NCBI GenBank assembly: GCA_039621445.1
Contig: CP154955.1
Span: forward strand, 52,729,384 to 52,793,383
DNA from: Euglena gracilis
Taxonomy: Eukaryota > Euglenida > Euglenophyceae > Euglenales
Direction: 5' to 3'
DNA: 64,000 bases
Shown: positions 1 to 11,825 of the stretch, in pieces
Layout of the letters: each line of letters starts with the position of its first letter
Numbering within the stretch: position 1 is the stretch's first letter
Made by a program: the position numbers and the translations under genes
Notes under the pieces: model-generated
Databases searched by the model: none
Seen by the model: the letters and a program-made list of their open reading frames with translations, nothing else
What the model was told of the DNA's origin: nothing

Positions 1-162
1 GAGATAGGAGGTGTTTTAAAGAAAAATCACACCAGTCCGGGACTCCATCAACGTTGGTCTCTCGCGGAGGAGTCAGCAGCCCGGGTGGTGGGGTCAGAGT
101 TCGAGTTCGCACCAAAGGCGGCGGAGGGCTCGGAGGGCACCGCTGCACCGGAGCCTTCCCCT

Positions 163-953
163 TCAGGAGCCACGCGGCAGAACAAAACCATCGTCCTCAA
201 GGACGGCTGCCTCCCCCTCAGGATGCTCAGAGCCCTCGCCCTTCACACCACACAAAATCTTTGCGGCCTTAAGTGGTGCGGTGAGACGAGAACGGTGGTA
301 CACGAAATGAGTGCCCGGGGTGACGTTGAAAATTTTGGCACACCCCGCAATTGACAGTTCCCCGTTGTTCACCAACCGTGACATGGCAGCCCGTCTGGCC
401 AAATCTTTGAACGTCAGGCGTCTCCCCAAAAATTGGGAGGCCCACTTCCCCAGACCGCGAAAATACTCATCCGTAACAGGATTCGGGGGGAAGGTGCGGG
501 ACGTAAAATTGCAGACGGACCGAAACAAAAAATTGGGTGAACCTTCGGGAAGGGGAACACTGCGCTGTGTAAGCCGCGCGATCTGGTGGTCAATTGCACG
601 GACGGGGCAGGTGCGTGGATCGTCCCCCTGGGCGATCAACATCCCCACCACAATGGAATAATTTTTGCGCCGTCTGCAAATCCTGGTTTCAGCTCGACCT
701 CCATCCTACGGATCACCTCTCCGCGGTAACCCATGGTGTACCCAAACAGCAACACGGTTTTCCTCTGGGCCAAAAATGGGTTGCGTTCGTCCAGGGTGTC
801 AATGACCTTTAGGAGCCCACCAGCCTGTAAAACATTGCTGATGGGCTCTCCGTTGAAACTTGCGGCCTTTTTGGCTCTCTCAGTTTGCGGGGCAGTCTTT
901 CTGTCATAGATGTAGACGAGTGGGACTATGACTTGTCCAACGTCCTCACGCAG
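163..953 (-). pseudogene. Tyrosine recombinase (phage-integrase fold), broken
   Basis: Read on the minus strand, two frames together encode a tyrosine-recombinase catalytic domain. The first (about 953-650) contains a box I like stretch, LLFGYTMGYRGEVI, with the expected catalytic Arg. The second (about 651-163) contains DLARRAAMSRLVNNGEL, aligning with the box II H-x-x-R region, and then a late His/Tyr motif, GTHFVYHR. The first His of H-x-x-R appears to be Asp. The two frames join near 650-665 only through a frame change, so this copy is probably inactive unless an intron lies there. It is not close to the DIRS recombinases further right, which use HSTRGAG. A Crypton or another recombinase-carrying element is likeliest; the family is inferred. 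Confidence 0.5.
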
Positions 954-3360
954 CTATCAGAACGGGAGTGGCTGACTCCCGAGGAGCAAAGGCGTTAGGA
1001 CATGGAGGTTTGTCCAATGTACATTTTGTTGTTCCGCGACATGCTTCTCCCAGATCCTCAATCCCCCGAGGAAGCAGGTGTTGAAGTTGGACCGTGGATG
1101 ATGCGGCTAACATGCCCCCCCCCCCAACTATTCCTCCCCAACTATTCTAACACGTTTCATACTTTCTGGCCGTGCACTGTCTGTGGAGGGGAGACGCCGA
1201 TCCATGAAAGGGACAAGACCGCGCAATATTCAGTGGCATTCGGGCGCGATTCCCCAGTTTTTTCAGCTCTGCCTGGTGCCCACCAGGCCGATGCACCCCA
1301 GGGCAAACACTGAAAATGAGGCAAATTCATGTCCCCCGTGGGGTTGTGGCTCGGGTGGTGCAGGGAAGGTTCAGGCCATGCTGCTAGCGGGGAACGTTGG
1401 GCACTAGAAAGCTGTCGACCTCCAGAAGGTCAACTGGGGCTTGGTTCGGAATGGGGCTGATCGGAATTCAACATCCAAATCTCTTTTCCAGAGTGCATGC
1501 CCCCTCAATCTTGCTGCTGAAAAGCTATTCGCGGGACCGGTATTTGGTTCCTCATTTTCTCCAGTTCCTATGAGCTACCATGGACATTTTATTTTCCTCC
1601 CATCAAAAGATGTCGCACATTGATCTCTGCCGAAATATGTTCATTCCATTTTACGACAAGCACTCTTCACACAACATACTCTTTCAAATGTTCTTTGTGT
1701 CATTCCTGAAAAGGGCATTTTAGATTTGGTGACGCCAGGGTTCCATGTGGGATAATCCAAGAGAAGGCAGGAAATCAAATGGCTGGTTTAAAACCCCGCT
1801 GAAGCATCACCTCAGAGTGACCCTGGCAAAGAACAAGGAGGTCTTGGTCCACTGTGCTTCCAACCAGATCTCGTATTGTTTTGTCTGGGGGGGAAGAGAG
1901 CATCCCATGCTGCTGCTTCAACCAGGCTGCGTTTCCCCCATCTTTTTCCCCGGAGGGCAGTGGACACTGTCCCCAAGCCTGCTCAACGCATCGGGTATCT
2001 CATTTGGGAACAGTGGTTCCCAAAGTGTGCCGTCCAGCTCATAAATTGCATTGGGGAGGGGAGCCATTTTCGGCATTTTTTTCACCCCCTGCTAGGGCTT
2101 TTCCCAAGTGCAAGATTTTTCCTTTCAAATTGGGCGTCCCCGGTCCCGCAGATTGGCTTGAAAGCTCCGTTTTTCCGCCCTGCACTGGGATAGCAGTGAT
2201 GCTGTTTCTGTTTCAACTTGCAAAAGCAGGGTGGGTGGTGGAAAGACACTTGCGTGGGATGGACAACAGTGGTCCTTTGGTCTGGGTATTTCCTTGTGGG
2301 CCACTTCCACTTCTCAATCCACTGTCTACAACCTTCCTTGTTGCCCTGCACATGTGAATGGGAGCCTCCTGCCCCAATTGTAATGGGAGAAGCACATGTA
2401 GAGATGCATTGCTCCTGCGGTGATGAGTTTTGTCCATCATTAGACAGCCATCACAGATTGATCCGACGGGTTCCGAGCTTCCCAGCGCGCCATGGTGCAC
2501 AAAACAAGAGTCAAACAAAAGGCGGTCCCAATAGAACCGGCGGCCTCCCACATGAGCAGATTTTTCTTTCACTTGCCGTCAGATATCCCTTGGAATCCCT
2601 TGACTTTTGGCTGAAAGCCAAAGAGCAAGAATTTGTAATGTATCAAATGGTCAGGCTGAGAAGCAACACAAATATTATCTCAGCCCTAGCCTTCACTACC
2701 AAAAACAATGCAAAATATCCAGCAGAATCTTTGAGATTCTGGATTTCATCGGCATTCCCAATTTTGGCAAATGACAAGGTTTCTGACAGACAATTGACAT
2801 AAATATGACATTTAGACATTTTTCAAAAACAAAAACCCCGGTCCGCGTTAGGAATGGCCCATTCCACATTAATATCCGCCCTCCTGCAGGGCCCACTCGG
2901 ACGACCCGAGCGAGAGAAGTCAGCGTCTTCTGATATCTTTAAGTCTTGTCACAGCATCAAACATCATTCTGTGAAGTGGTCTCACTTGGTCTTGGCATCC
3001 AGCTCTCCCCTGAGACAAAGGTTTGCCAAACAATGCTGTCAGGGAATGACCTTTTTCTCTGCCTCGGATCACTGGCAAGAATTTGCTGAAGTGTATCAAG
3101 AATTTGCTGAAGCATGAAGTGGTGAGACCTGTACAGGTGGCTTGATGTGAAGAAGGAGTTTGTTACCAATCTGGACCTGAGCATGTCCCTGCTAAACTGT
3201 TCCATTTTTGCTGGGATGGCCATTGTGTTTGATTTCTTGTTCCTGTTGCTGTGCCTGGAAACTGCCTGGAAGGTTTTCTTTGTTTGTCTGTCCAGTTTGT
3301 TTGCAGCATAATTAATTTTCGATTTTCTGTGATGGTTTGATCCATTTTTGAAACTGGTCG
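954..3360. other. Unassigned DNA, probably intergenic or decayed repeats
   Basis: No gene is recognisable here. Open frames up to 194 codons exist (for example 2218-2802 on +), but they show no family motif and the region has no clear exon pattern. The stretch 2960-3215 resembles 12960-13170, sharing a block at 3016-3045 (gacaaaggtttgccaaacaa) and another near 3170-3210, so it is probably a fragment of a dispersed repeat related to the hAT debris at 12770-13170. Confidence 0.4.
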
Positions 3361-5222
3361 ACAGTTTTAAACCGGCGTTTGAGACGCCGGGTTCAGGACA
3401 AACTGGCGTCCCCCCCCACGGGTTTTCCGGACGCCAGTTCTGTCCTAAAGCCTGGCGTTAGGAACGCCGGTTCTGTCCAAAGCCCGGCGTCCGGTTTACA
3501 TTCCTAAAAATGTCACCAAAAGTGCCCAAAAGTGGCCCTAAGGTGCTGGTATGACTGTTTCAACCATCTAGGATAATGAATTTTGCCATCTAGGGATTAT
3601 TGGGGTGGATATCCAAATTTGGTGAAAATTGGCTCTACTACAAAAAAGAGGTGGCGGACGCCGGTTCTGTCCAAAAAGCCCGGCGTTTGGAACGCCGGGC
3701 TTTGGACAGAACCGGCGTCCGTCACCTCTTGTTTAAGCCGGCGTTTTAGAGACGCCGGGCTCAGGAAAGAACCGGCGTCCCCAACCTTCGGCCAAATGAC
3801 ACTCCCAGGACCAATCTCCGACCACTGATCTGCAATGTCACGCCACTTTGCATTTCACCAGATTCCGGCGATCGCGAGGGTATTTCTGGCTGTGTCAATC
3901 GTCCAAGTATAAAATCACCCCTCGATCGAAAGCTCTTTTCATCAGACGACTGGCGATCACCACCAAATTCAGCCACGTCGCCTGGAGCTCTTATTTTCTG
4001 TCAGTGGGGAATCCTAATTTCACAACTCTGGTGCCCCCCCAAGGCCCTCAGGTCGTTGATTCGAAGAGGAAAAACGTTTCTGTAAGGTTTATTCAGCATT
4101 TTAAACCAAAAGTCACTAAAGATTGCTGCAAGTTTCGACTCAGATTCTGGCCGATCCGACCATCGCGAGCGTATCTCGGGCTGCGTGCAACGTTAGGGTA
4201 CCAAGTTACCCCTCGATCGAAAGCTCTTTTCAACAGACGACCAGCGGTGCTCATCAGATCTTTCCACGCTGCACGGTACTCTATTTCCAAATCTGGGCCG
4301 ATTTTCACGAAATTTGGATATCCACCCCAGTGGTCCCCAGATGGCAAAATTCATTGTCCTTGATGGTTGAAACACTCATACCAGCACCTGAGGGCCACTT
4401 TTGGGCACTTTTGGTGACATTTTTAGGAATGAAAATCGGACGCCGGGCTTTGGACAAAACCAGCGTTCCTGACGCCGGGCTTCAGGACAGAACCGGCGTC
4501 CGGAAAGCCCGTGGGGGGGGGACGCCGGTTCTGTCCTGAGCCCGGCGTCTCAAACGCCGGCTTAGACTTGGAAATAGAGTACCGTGCATCGTGGAAAGAT
4601 CTGATGAGCACCGCTGGTCGTCTGTTGAAAAGAGCTTTCGATCGAGGGGTAACTTGGGACCCTAACGTTGCACGCAGCCCGAGATACGCTCGCGATCGTC
4701 GGATCGGCCAGAATCTGAGTCGAAATTTGTGGTCATTTTCAGTGATTTTTGGTTTGAGATGCTGAATAAACCTTACAGAAACAGTTTTTCTCTTCGAATC
4801 GAACACCCGAGGGGTCCAAGGGGGGACCAGAGTTGTGAAATTAGGATTTCCCAGTGACAGAGAATAAGAGATCCAGGCAGCGTGGCTGAATTTGGTGGTG
4901 ATCGCCAGCCGTCTGATGAAAAGAGCTTTCGATTGAGGTGTGAGTTTGTACTTGGACGATTGACACAGCCAGAAATACTCTCGCGATCGCCGGAATCTGG
5001 TGAAATGCAAAGTGGCGTGACATTGCAGATAAGTGGTCGGAGATTGGTCCTGGGAGTGTCCTTTGACCGAAGGTTGGGGACGCCGGTTCTGTCCTGAACC
5101 CGGCGTCTCTAAAACGCCGGTTTAAACAAGGGGTGGCGGACGCCGGTTCTGTCCAAAGCCCGGCGTTCCGGACGAAGGGCTTTGGACAGCACCGGCGTCC
5201 GCCACCCCTTTTTTGTAGTAAA
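3361..5222. repeat. Compound inverted repeat (A-B-A'-B') with GACGCCGG satellites
   Basis: Two interleaved inverted repeats fill this block. Segment A (about 3361-3632) is repeated in reverse complement at about 4296-4565. Segment B (about 3637-4294) is repeated in reverse complement at about 4565-5222. Both are rich in short palindromic modules built from GACGCCGG, AACGCCGG and GTTCTGTCC (for example 3655-3725 and 5130-5205). Because the pairs interleave, the DNA cannot fold as one simple hairpin. The B arms carry the same CCCTCGATCGAAAGCTCTTTTC block twice each in diverged form. No coding function is apparent; open frames of up to 195 codons follow from the repeat. It resembles a foldback element. 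Confidence 0.75.
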
Positions 5223-5277
5223 GTTTTGCATTGGTTTCTTTCAGCAGTCTCAATTGCTTTGCAACACACTGTTTTTT

Positions 5278-5455
5278 TTCCACTGGGAATTTGTTCTGGT
5301 AATGTGGTGTGTCATTTGGGAAGGATCATGAATGAGGCATGTGTGTCGTTGGCATTTGTGTGTGAATTTTCTTGTGGAGATGTGGTTGCCAATCATTTTC
5401 CACCAGTGGCCAGTTTGGGCTGTCACAGGTGGCGCAATTTGGTGCTACGGGTGTT
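5278..5455. repeat. Dispersed repeat, copy 1 (other copy 11640-11825)
   Basis: This segment matches 11640-11825 in the same orientation, beginning with ggaatttgttctggtaatgt and continuing through a TGTGTGTCGTTGG block and GTGGAGATGTGGTTGCC. Each copy leads into a GGTGCCACAGG-type minisatellite. No open frame is conserved between the copies, so it is best described as a non-coding dispersed repeat. Confidence 0.7.
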
Positions 5456-5590
5456 GTCAGTTTGGTGCCACAGGGGGGTTGGCACAGGTGGTGGCCAGTT
5501 TTGTGCCACAGGTGTTGCCCAGTTTGGTGCCACAGGGGAGGGGGTTGGCACAGGTGGTGGCCGGTTTGGTGGTGCCACAGGGGGGGGGGT
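5440..5590. repeat. GGTGCCACAGG-type minisatellite, left of hAT insertion
   Basis: Degenerate tandem units contain CAGTTTGGTGCCACAGG and GGCACAGGTGGTGGCC, with G tracts up to 10. The same satellite resumes at about 8304-8400, on the other side of the hAT element, so the transposon appears to have inserted into the satellite. Confidence 0.65.
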
Positions 5591-5843
5591 AAGGCTGCCT
5601 CGATTAATCGGATTAATCGATTAATCGTTCAGGGGCGGGTGATTAATCGTTCAATCGGCCGGGGGGGGTCAATTAATCGAAATTAATCGGTCTCCAAAGC
5701 AAAAAAACAACAATTGGACATGGAAATGGGACCACAGGAGCACAATTTCTCCGCAAAGACACCGGAATGGAACAATGGAGTACATGCACAAAGGCAAAAC
5801 TCTGGATGAGAAATCATTTGCAAAACACTGTTTCTAACAAATG

Positions 5844-8123
5844 TCACTCAACCTTGACAGGAGCAGACAGGGTCATCAACCGAGGGATGTTCATACGAAC
5901 ACACATGAGGGCTTTCACAGACGTGTCATCCAAAGAAGCTCGCAAATCACTATGGAGCAAACTCTGGTTCGAAAAACTTCGTTCAACAGATGCCTCAGAT
6001 GGAGCCAAGCCAAAAATTGTGAGGCACACTTTGGCCAAAATTGGCACATGCAAAGCAATCCCCTCCCAAAACTGGATTGGTGCTGGCACAGGTCGGGTGG
6101 TGATTTCCAAAGGACCACTTCGTGTCACCCATTGACCAACCTGAATTTTCAATTGAGGGAGAACGTCATCCCCATACCCAAACTTTTTCAACAAAGGCAC
6201 ACAGTATGAGGTCAGAGCGGCATTAAGTTTGTTCCGGTCAGAGGTGTTCCAAGCAGGTCAGCTTCAGGGTGAAACGCCCGCGCCAAAAGATAAGGCGTAC
6301 TCGAAAAGTGCTTCCCGCACCGTTGATGGTGACACCCATTTTTCTTAGCTAAGGGCAGAAGGTGGCAGAAGAGTTCAGAGGCCAAAAAAATGAGGCATGC
6401 ATCCGACTCGCACCCATTTCTTCACCGAGTTCTGACCCACCGCTTTCAAAAAAGGGGGTGTCCCAGGGATTGTAGTGCTTGTCAGTTGAACGTGCTGAAG
6501 TCCGACTGGTTGCTCCAATGGGTGCGCACAATCTCGATGTGGCTGTGAGATGAGGAATTTTTTTCAGCCCCTCTCTCCCCCCAACCATGACGAAGATCCC
6601 GTAGAAAAAGTGAACGAAATAAATTGACCAAATACAGTATACAAGCAAACACACGCGCACACACACACACACACACACCCACACACACACCGTGTGACTG
6701 TTTCCACGGTGGCTGGGTCGGCCTCCACCGCCTCAGTGGCATCAGCAAGGGGCCAAAACCAGGCTGAATTTGACAATCCTGGGGGGGGGGGGTACCAACA
6801 TCAGCTACAAATCCGGCCTGACCTCAAACGCTCCACACACTTTTCCACAAGAGCCCAATCAGAGGACCCAGCAGGTTGCGCAAGCACTTCCATTGCGTAA
6901 ATTTTTGTGGACCATCTGAAACAAATCATTGTGAAAACAGTCCCCTCACACAAAAAACACCTGGTTTCCACGGGTTTAATCGTTAACTTGCCTTCCCCTT
7001 CCCCAGCAGCCTTTTGCACCTCCTTCAACTTTATCTGCAAATCTCGGTCCTGCAACTTGTCATGGAGGACGTCCATTGTCTGGGTCGCACTGCGCACCAA
7101 TGGTGTGTCCTCCAAATCACCAAGCAGAAGCTTAAAAAAAAGGTCAAAAATTTGTGGGAGAAAACTGGACACCTGGAATGTGTGAGCAGCACATCGCAAA
7201 GCAGGACACGATGGGTCTTGACTTTCAACTCTGAAAAAGGTGAAAAAAAGGAGCCATTTTGGCAAAAAAAACAAACAACCAAACAAACCTTGCAAGAGCA
7301 TTCTGAACAGGACTGGCATTATCCCCAACCACTCCGGACACGATAATGCCATGGCTCTCCAATAGCATTTTGGCCTTCTCCAAGGCTGGGAGGATAAGGT
7401 CACCCACGTTTCCCATGAGCTCAACACTGTCCAGGAAATACGCTTTTCCTTTACACAAGAAGTTGATGTTGTACATCTTCCTAAAGATCATAAATGAAGA
7501 TTTTGCAATAAAATTGTGAGGACACCTGTGTCTTGTGTTTGTCCAACCATCAACAGCTAACACCCCCACTGCTTTCCCAATTTCGAGAAACATCATGTCC
7601 TCCACCTTTTGGGCCAACTTCTTCATTTCATCACTCAGTTCTTCCCGGGTGAAACCCAATGGGATACAAGGTCCAAATTGGACCTTGAAAAGGGGGTCTT
7701 CGATAAGCCGATAAGCGAGAGCATTGCATGCCCAAATTGCGCAGCAAATTTCTTTTGACGAAAAGTGAGCTTTCACCCCCTCAGCCATATTCCGTTTCAG
7801 CAATGCAGTGCTGATCTTTGTTTGTCCTGGAACAGACCCAGAAAGAAACAAATAAAAAAAACTCCCAAAGGAACACCTTTTGGCCCCTGGCACACAAGCT
7901 GATGTTGTGATCTCAGATGGCTTATCATATTTGTTGTGTTCCCATGGTATTTCAACTTCCCAGAAATTTCACATCGAGTTTCCGGACACGCTTGACAAAT
8001 CACATGATGGGGATCATCCTTCACTCGCTTGAAATATTCCCAAGCCCAAGATGTTGTTGTCATTAAAAACAAGAAATCCTGCGGGGTGGTAAGGAGGCAT
8101 TTTGTGGCACAATTTACCGGCAA
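5844..8123 (-). CDS. hAT transposase with short introns
   Basis: The gene catalyses cut-and-paste transposition of the surrounding hAT element. From the N terminus (high coordinates), an N-terminal BED-type zinc finger is encoded near 8060-7900, with two Cys and a late H-x4-H. The catalytic core follows: AVDGWTN near 7550 and GVVGDNAS near 7350 fit the first two acidic positions; ALRCAAHTFQ lies near 7190 and VETR before a W near 6960. The C-terminal dimerisation domain at about 6060-5870 has FGLAPSEASVERSFS. Introns of about 48 bp (7827-7874) and 60 bp (near 7230-7290) have GT-AG ends, with further short introns, one starting in a (GT)n tract. Exon edges between 6200 and 6800 are uncertain. 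No stop is forced in the recognised exons. Confidence 0.75.
6655..6692. repeat. (CA)n microsatellite
   Basis: An almost uninterrupted CA dinucleotide run lies inside the hAT transposase gene. On the coding strand it reads (GT)n and probably sits at the start of an intron, just after a GTCACACGG exon end. Confidence 0.85.
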
Positions 8124-8743
8124 AAAAAAACGTCATTTGTGACACAATTTGCTGACAAAAAGCCCCAGTAATGACTCCCATTTGAACAAAAGCCCTTTGA
8201 AAATACTTTACGGCCATTAATCGTTCGGAATCGTTCGGACCCCCCCCCCGATTAATCGGCAATAATCGTTCGGTACCCGTCGATGGGATTAATCGGGCAG
8301 CCTCAGGGGAGGGGGTGGCACAAGTTGCGGCCTTTTGGTACCACAGGGGGGGGGGGGGGCTGCCAGTTTGGTGCCACAGGGGGCTGGGGCCGGACGGTTC
8401 CTTGTTACTGGCGATCTGAGGAACGGCTGGCCCTTCCAGCATAAATAAGCCCAAAATTTTCGGGCCACCGTTGCTCCTGCCGACGACTTCAGTGTTCTTT
8501 GCCCTCATGCGGTAAAAGCCGGACCCATAAATGACGGGGCAGCATTTATGCTCTAATGGTCTCGCCGCAACATTTTTGACAAAACCGATGTAAATAATTC
8601 CCTGTGTTTCAGGCTGACGAGGGTAAATGGCTGTTTTTAACGATTGACAAAAGTCGTCCGTTTTGACGCCCGGAATGCTGGATTTCATACGAGAGATCTT
8701 TATTTGATGAGCACATCGAAAGTCATTGGAGAAAAGTGATCCA

Positions 8744-8818
8744 TACCATCCCCCCCCATTATGTACCCCCCCATTGTGTACCCCCTGGGGGGGAGGTACA
8801 TGATGGGGGGGGATGGTA
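8744..8818. repeat. C/G-tract inverted-repeat element 1
   Basis: A 75-bp inverted repeat starts TACCATCCCCCCCCATTATG and ends with the complement, GGGGGGGGATGGTA. Inside are alternating C tracts and short words (ATTATGTA, ATTGTGTA), then the complementary G-tract half. It has the same architecture as the elements at 9010, 14894 and 15451. Confidence 0.7.
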
Positions 8819-9009
8819 GCTCACTGTCATAACACTTTTTCTAAAGAATTTCCCAAAAAAGTGCTCAAAAATCGACGTTTTTGGGACGGTTTCAAAAAGT
8901 GATATTTGGCAAATGTGCTGAAAATTGACCATTTATTGCGAACATCCAAAAAGTTGCCAAAAATGACCCCTTTTGGGCTGTTCGGTCGGGTCTGGGAATG
9001 GGACCTGGG

Positions 9010-9099
9010 TACCCCCCCCCATTGTGTACCCCCCCCATTGTGTACCTCCCCCCCAATTTCGGCCTCCCGGGGGGAGGTACATAATGGGGGGGGATGGTA
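9010..9099. repeat. C/G-tract inverted-repeat element 2
   Basis: This 90-bp element starts TACCCCCCCCCATTGTGTAC and ends GGGGGGGATGGTA. It has the same word-plus-C-tract organisation as the element at 8744-8818 and a short palindromic centre (TTTCGGCCTCCCGG). Confidence 0.65.
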
Positions 9100-9239
9100 T
9101 TTTAATGGACAAAAAGTAAAATTGAAATTCAGTAGCCCATGCTCTCTTAGAAAGGAAAAGGGGGGAAGGGGAAATTGTTTGTACCTTAAGAAGGCAGAAT
9201 GGCAAAAAAAAGCTTGGCAAGGGGGGGCACGGTCATAGG

Positions 9240-10020
9240 GGGGCATGGGAGGGTCACGGGGGAAGAAATGGGGGTTCGCAGCAGCTTTGCAAAATTGTCA
9301 AAAAGGACAAAAAATGCTGGAAAGTTCCTTTAGACTTGGCGTTTCCTCAAACTTCTGGGGTCCCGAATCCGGATCACTGCGGGTTGGGTCACGGGTTCAC
9401 AGGGGAGGGGGTTACGGGGACGACACCACCAAGGCTTGCAGCAGCCGGAAAAGTGGAGGCCATAAAGTTTGTATGAAATGAGATTCAAAGGCGCGTGGTC
9501 TTACTCCGAGCGCCTTTGTTTGGGCCCTTGCAGTCTTCAAATGTAGTCTGCACATTTTAGTTTGGATTCCAGGAGATGAACGGCTGCATGTGTTTTCTGT
9601 CTTTTGATGAGTGAAACAAAATTTGCCTATTTGTCAAACTGGCTACAGACCTTGGAGAATTAAGCAAAATCTTGTTTTTGGGTCGGGTCTGGGGCCAAAA
9701 AAAACACGAGAAGAAATATATTGCCGAACAAAGGCAACCATTTTAAATGGCATACCTACCAGCATCCATGACGACGCTAAGCTTTTGAATGGCTGCCACA
9801 TCTTGGATACTGGACAGCAACATGAAATCTTGATTGGAGCAAAGTCAGCAAAGCTACAACTGCACAAGGAAGAGGCTTCAAACCAAACCAACCACGGTGG
9901 ATGGCCCATGCCAGGGAAATGTTGTCACCCCTCACTGTGATAGCAAAATTGGTACTGTTATAAAGTCCCAAAACATGATGGAATGTTAAAAATTAAAAAC
10001 ACGGTCCTCGGAGACTGATG
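9240..10020. other. Unassigned DNA
   Basis: No gene is recognised. Open frames at 9611-9940 (+) and 9643-9971 (-) are overlapping and show no motif. The base composition is less extreme than in the neighbouring G-rich blocks, so a decayed mobile element or short exons cannot be excluded. Confidence 0.3.
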
Positions 10021-10039
10021 AGAGAAACTTTGGGGGTGT

Positions 10040-10400
10040 CTGGGACGCGGGGGGGACGCGGTGGGGGGGCCGCGGGGGGGGGGGGGACGCGGGGGGGGGG
10101 GGACGCGGGGGAGACGCCATTTTTGGGACAGTGAAATTAGGAATTTGTTGCGAGAAAATTTTAGCCAAATTAGGATTCTACCACAACAAATTAGGACAAA
10201 CCCACCCCAAATTAGGAATCACCCACCGCAAGTTAGGAATCACCCACACCAAATTAGGAATCACCAACCTCAAATTCGCCTGAAATTAGGAATCAGCCTT
10301 CTGAATTTGGCTGTCTCGAGAACAAAATTTTGGTTCCAAAGTGGGACGCGGGGGGGACGCGGGGGGGGGGGACGCGGGGGGGACGCGGGGGAGACACCCC
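10040..10400. repeat. GACGCGGGG satellite flanking an AATTAGGAATC tandem array
   Basis: Two blocks of GACGCGGGGGG repeats (about 10044-10115 and 10343-10395) flank a short array of about 18-bp units of the type AATTAGGAATCACCCACC (about 10130-10290). The unit AATTAGGAAT also occurs in scattered form near 15660-15850, which suggests a recurrent low-complexity motif. Confidence 0.65.
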
Positions 10401-10764
10401 CTTTGGTGTGTGTCCAACATGCAAATTTAATTTTGAGCCCTGGGGCTCACATGGTCTGACTCTTTAATGACGGGATTGTTCGCTTGCGGCCGAGAGAAAA
10501 ACATGGCCAAAACTTTTTCTGTATAATGAACAATTGAGGGAAAAACCTTCCAAATTGAGAATTCTGGATGCCCAGAATTTCTGTGCAAATTTGAATGACG
10601 TAATGATTTGATGGATGGAATGGAAAATGAGCAATGAAAAAAAAATCTCCTTCGTTCAAATTTTAATTTTGTGGAAAAATCTGCTTTCTTCAAGGGGAAG
10701 ACAGGGCTCTTGTCCAAATGCAAATAAGTCATCCCACCACATGCTTCAGAGAACACTTCGAGGA

Positions 10765-11044
10765 TACCATGCCCCCCCCCCCCCGAGTTAGTCACCCCCC
10801 CTTTTACCCTCACCCCCCCCCTCAAAGTGGCCACCCTCCGGGCACCGTGGGACCCCAAAATGGCCACTCTGGCAGGGGGGACAGTTTGGGGGGGGGGGGG
10901 GTCAAGTTTTGGCCTCCGGCGCCTTTGGCGCCAAAGGAAAATGGTCACTTTGGGGGTTTTGGGGTGGGGGAAACCTGAAATTTGCCAAAATTTTTGGCCA
11001 CTTTGGGGGGAGGGACACTTTGAGGGGGGGGGGTGAGGGTAGTC
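10765..11044. repeat. C/G-tract inverted-repeat element 3 (imperfect)
   Basis: The left end is TACCATG followed by a C14 tract and the words GAGTTAGTCACC and TTTTACCCTCACC. The right end carries complementary GGTGAGGGTAGTCACC. Between them are AAAATGGCCACT/TGGCCACTTTGGGG words in both orientations. It is longer and less regular than the copies at 8744 or 15451. Confidence 0.5.
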
Positions 11045-11560
11045 ACCTTTGGGCCCCAGGCAAAAAAAAATTTCCGAAAGGAAATATTTTTCTGTGAAAA
11101 AAACGCCAAAATTGGACACCCACAATTTTTTGCTTGTTGCCATCCATAAAAAGTGCCCTGGAATTCAGGGTTTGATATAAGGAGGGCGTACATGGTTTAG
11201 GTGGGGGGGTGTCCCCCCACCCCCCCCTCCTGGCCCGCAGGGGGGGGGGGGCCTGGACCCCCCCCACCTGCCATATGAGATAGAGAACCTGACCCGGCTT
11301 CCGTCACGCCGTCGGCCAGCCGTGTGCTCCCCCTTAGAAAAAACCACCCTGAGTTTTGTAATCCAAACCGCACTTGTTAATTCCTGGGTACCGGCCAAAA
11401 ACAAATGTTTGTCCAATTGTCATGCAGACTCTTGCAGACTTGTTCCCATCTTTTTCTTGCCTATTGACATCACATTCATTCACATGCCCTACATCACATT
11501 AGCACCATGGAATGCACAAGCCACCAAAAGAGCACAAACTGCCTGATCCTTGGGGGCGTG

Positions 11561-11604
11561 AGGACGGACGGACGGACGGACGGACGGACGGACGGACGGA
11601 CGGA
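11561..11604. repeat. (GGAC)n microsatellite
   Basis: About eleven perfect tandem copies of the tetranucleotide GGAC. No gene context. Confidence 0.9.
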
Positions 11605-11639
11605 AGATGCATTTCATCTGGAGGACGGCTGGACAGGGT

Positions 11640-11825
11640 TTTCACTAGGAATTTGTTCTGGTAATGTGGTGTGTCATTTGGGAAGGATCCGAATGAAGCA
11701 TGTGTGTCGTTGGTATTTGTGTGTGGTTTTTATTGTGGAGATGTGGTTGCCATTTTACCGCTGAACTTATTTTCCATCAGTGGCCAGTCTGGGGGCTGTC
11801 ACAGGTGGTGCAATTTGGTGTTGGT
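11640..11825. repeat. Dispersed repeat, copy 2 (other copy 5278-5455)
   Basis: Same-orientation copy of the repeat at 5278-5455, again leading into TGTCACAGGTGGTGCAATTTGG minisatellite-like sequence. The two copies differ by small insertions and substitutions. Confidence 0.7.

Larger units (their letters stand above)
5592..8303 (-). mobile_element. hAT DNA transposon, largely complete
   Basis: The ends are imperfect terminal inverted repeats: AGGCTGCCTCGATTAATC at 5592 and its complement, ending GATTAATCGGGCAGCCT at 8303. Several subterminal copies of ATTAATCG lie within about 100 bp of both ends (5600-5690 and 8215-8300). Between them lies a hAT transposase gene on the minus strand. An exact 8-bp target duplication is not visible because both flanks are G-rich minisatellite (GGTGCCACAGGGG type). 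Confidence 0.75.

Noticed and set aside
2218-2802. 194-codon open frame on +
   Set aside because: No family motif and no neighbouring exons; kept as unassigned.
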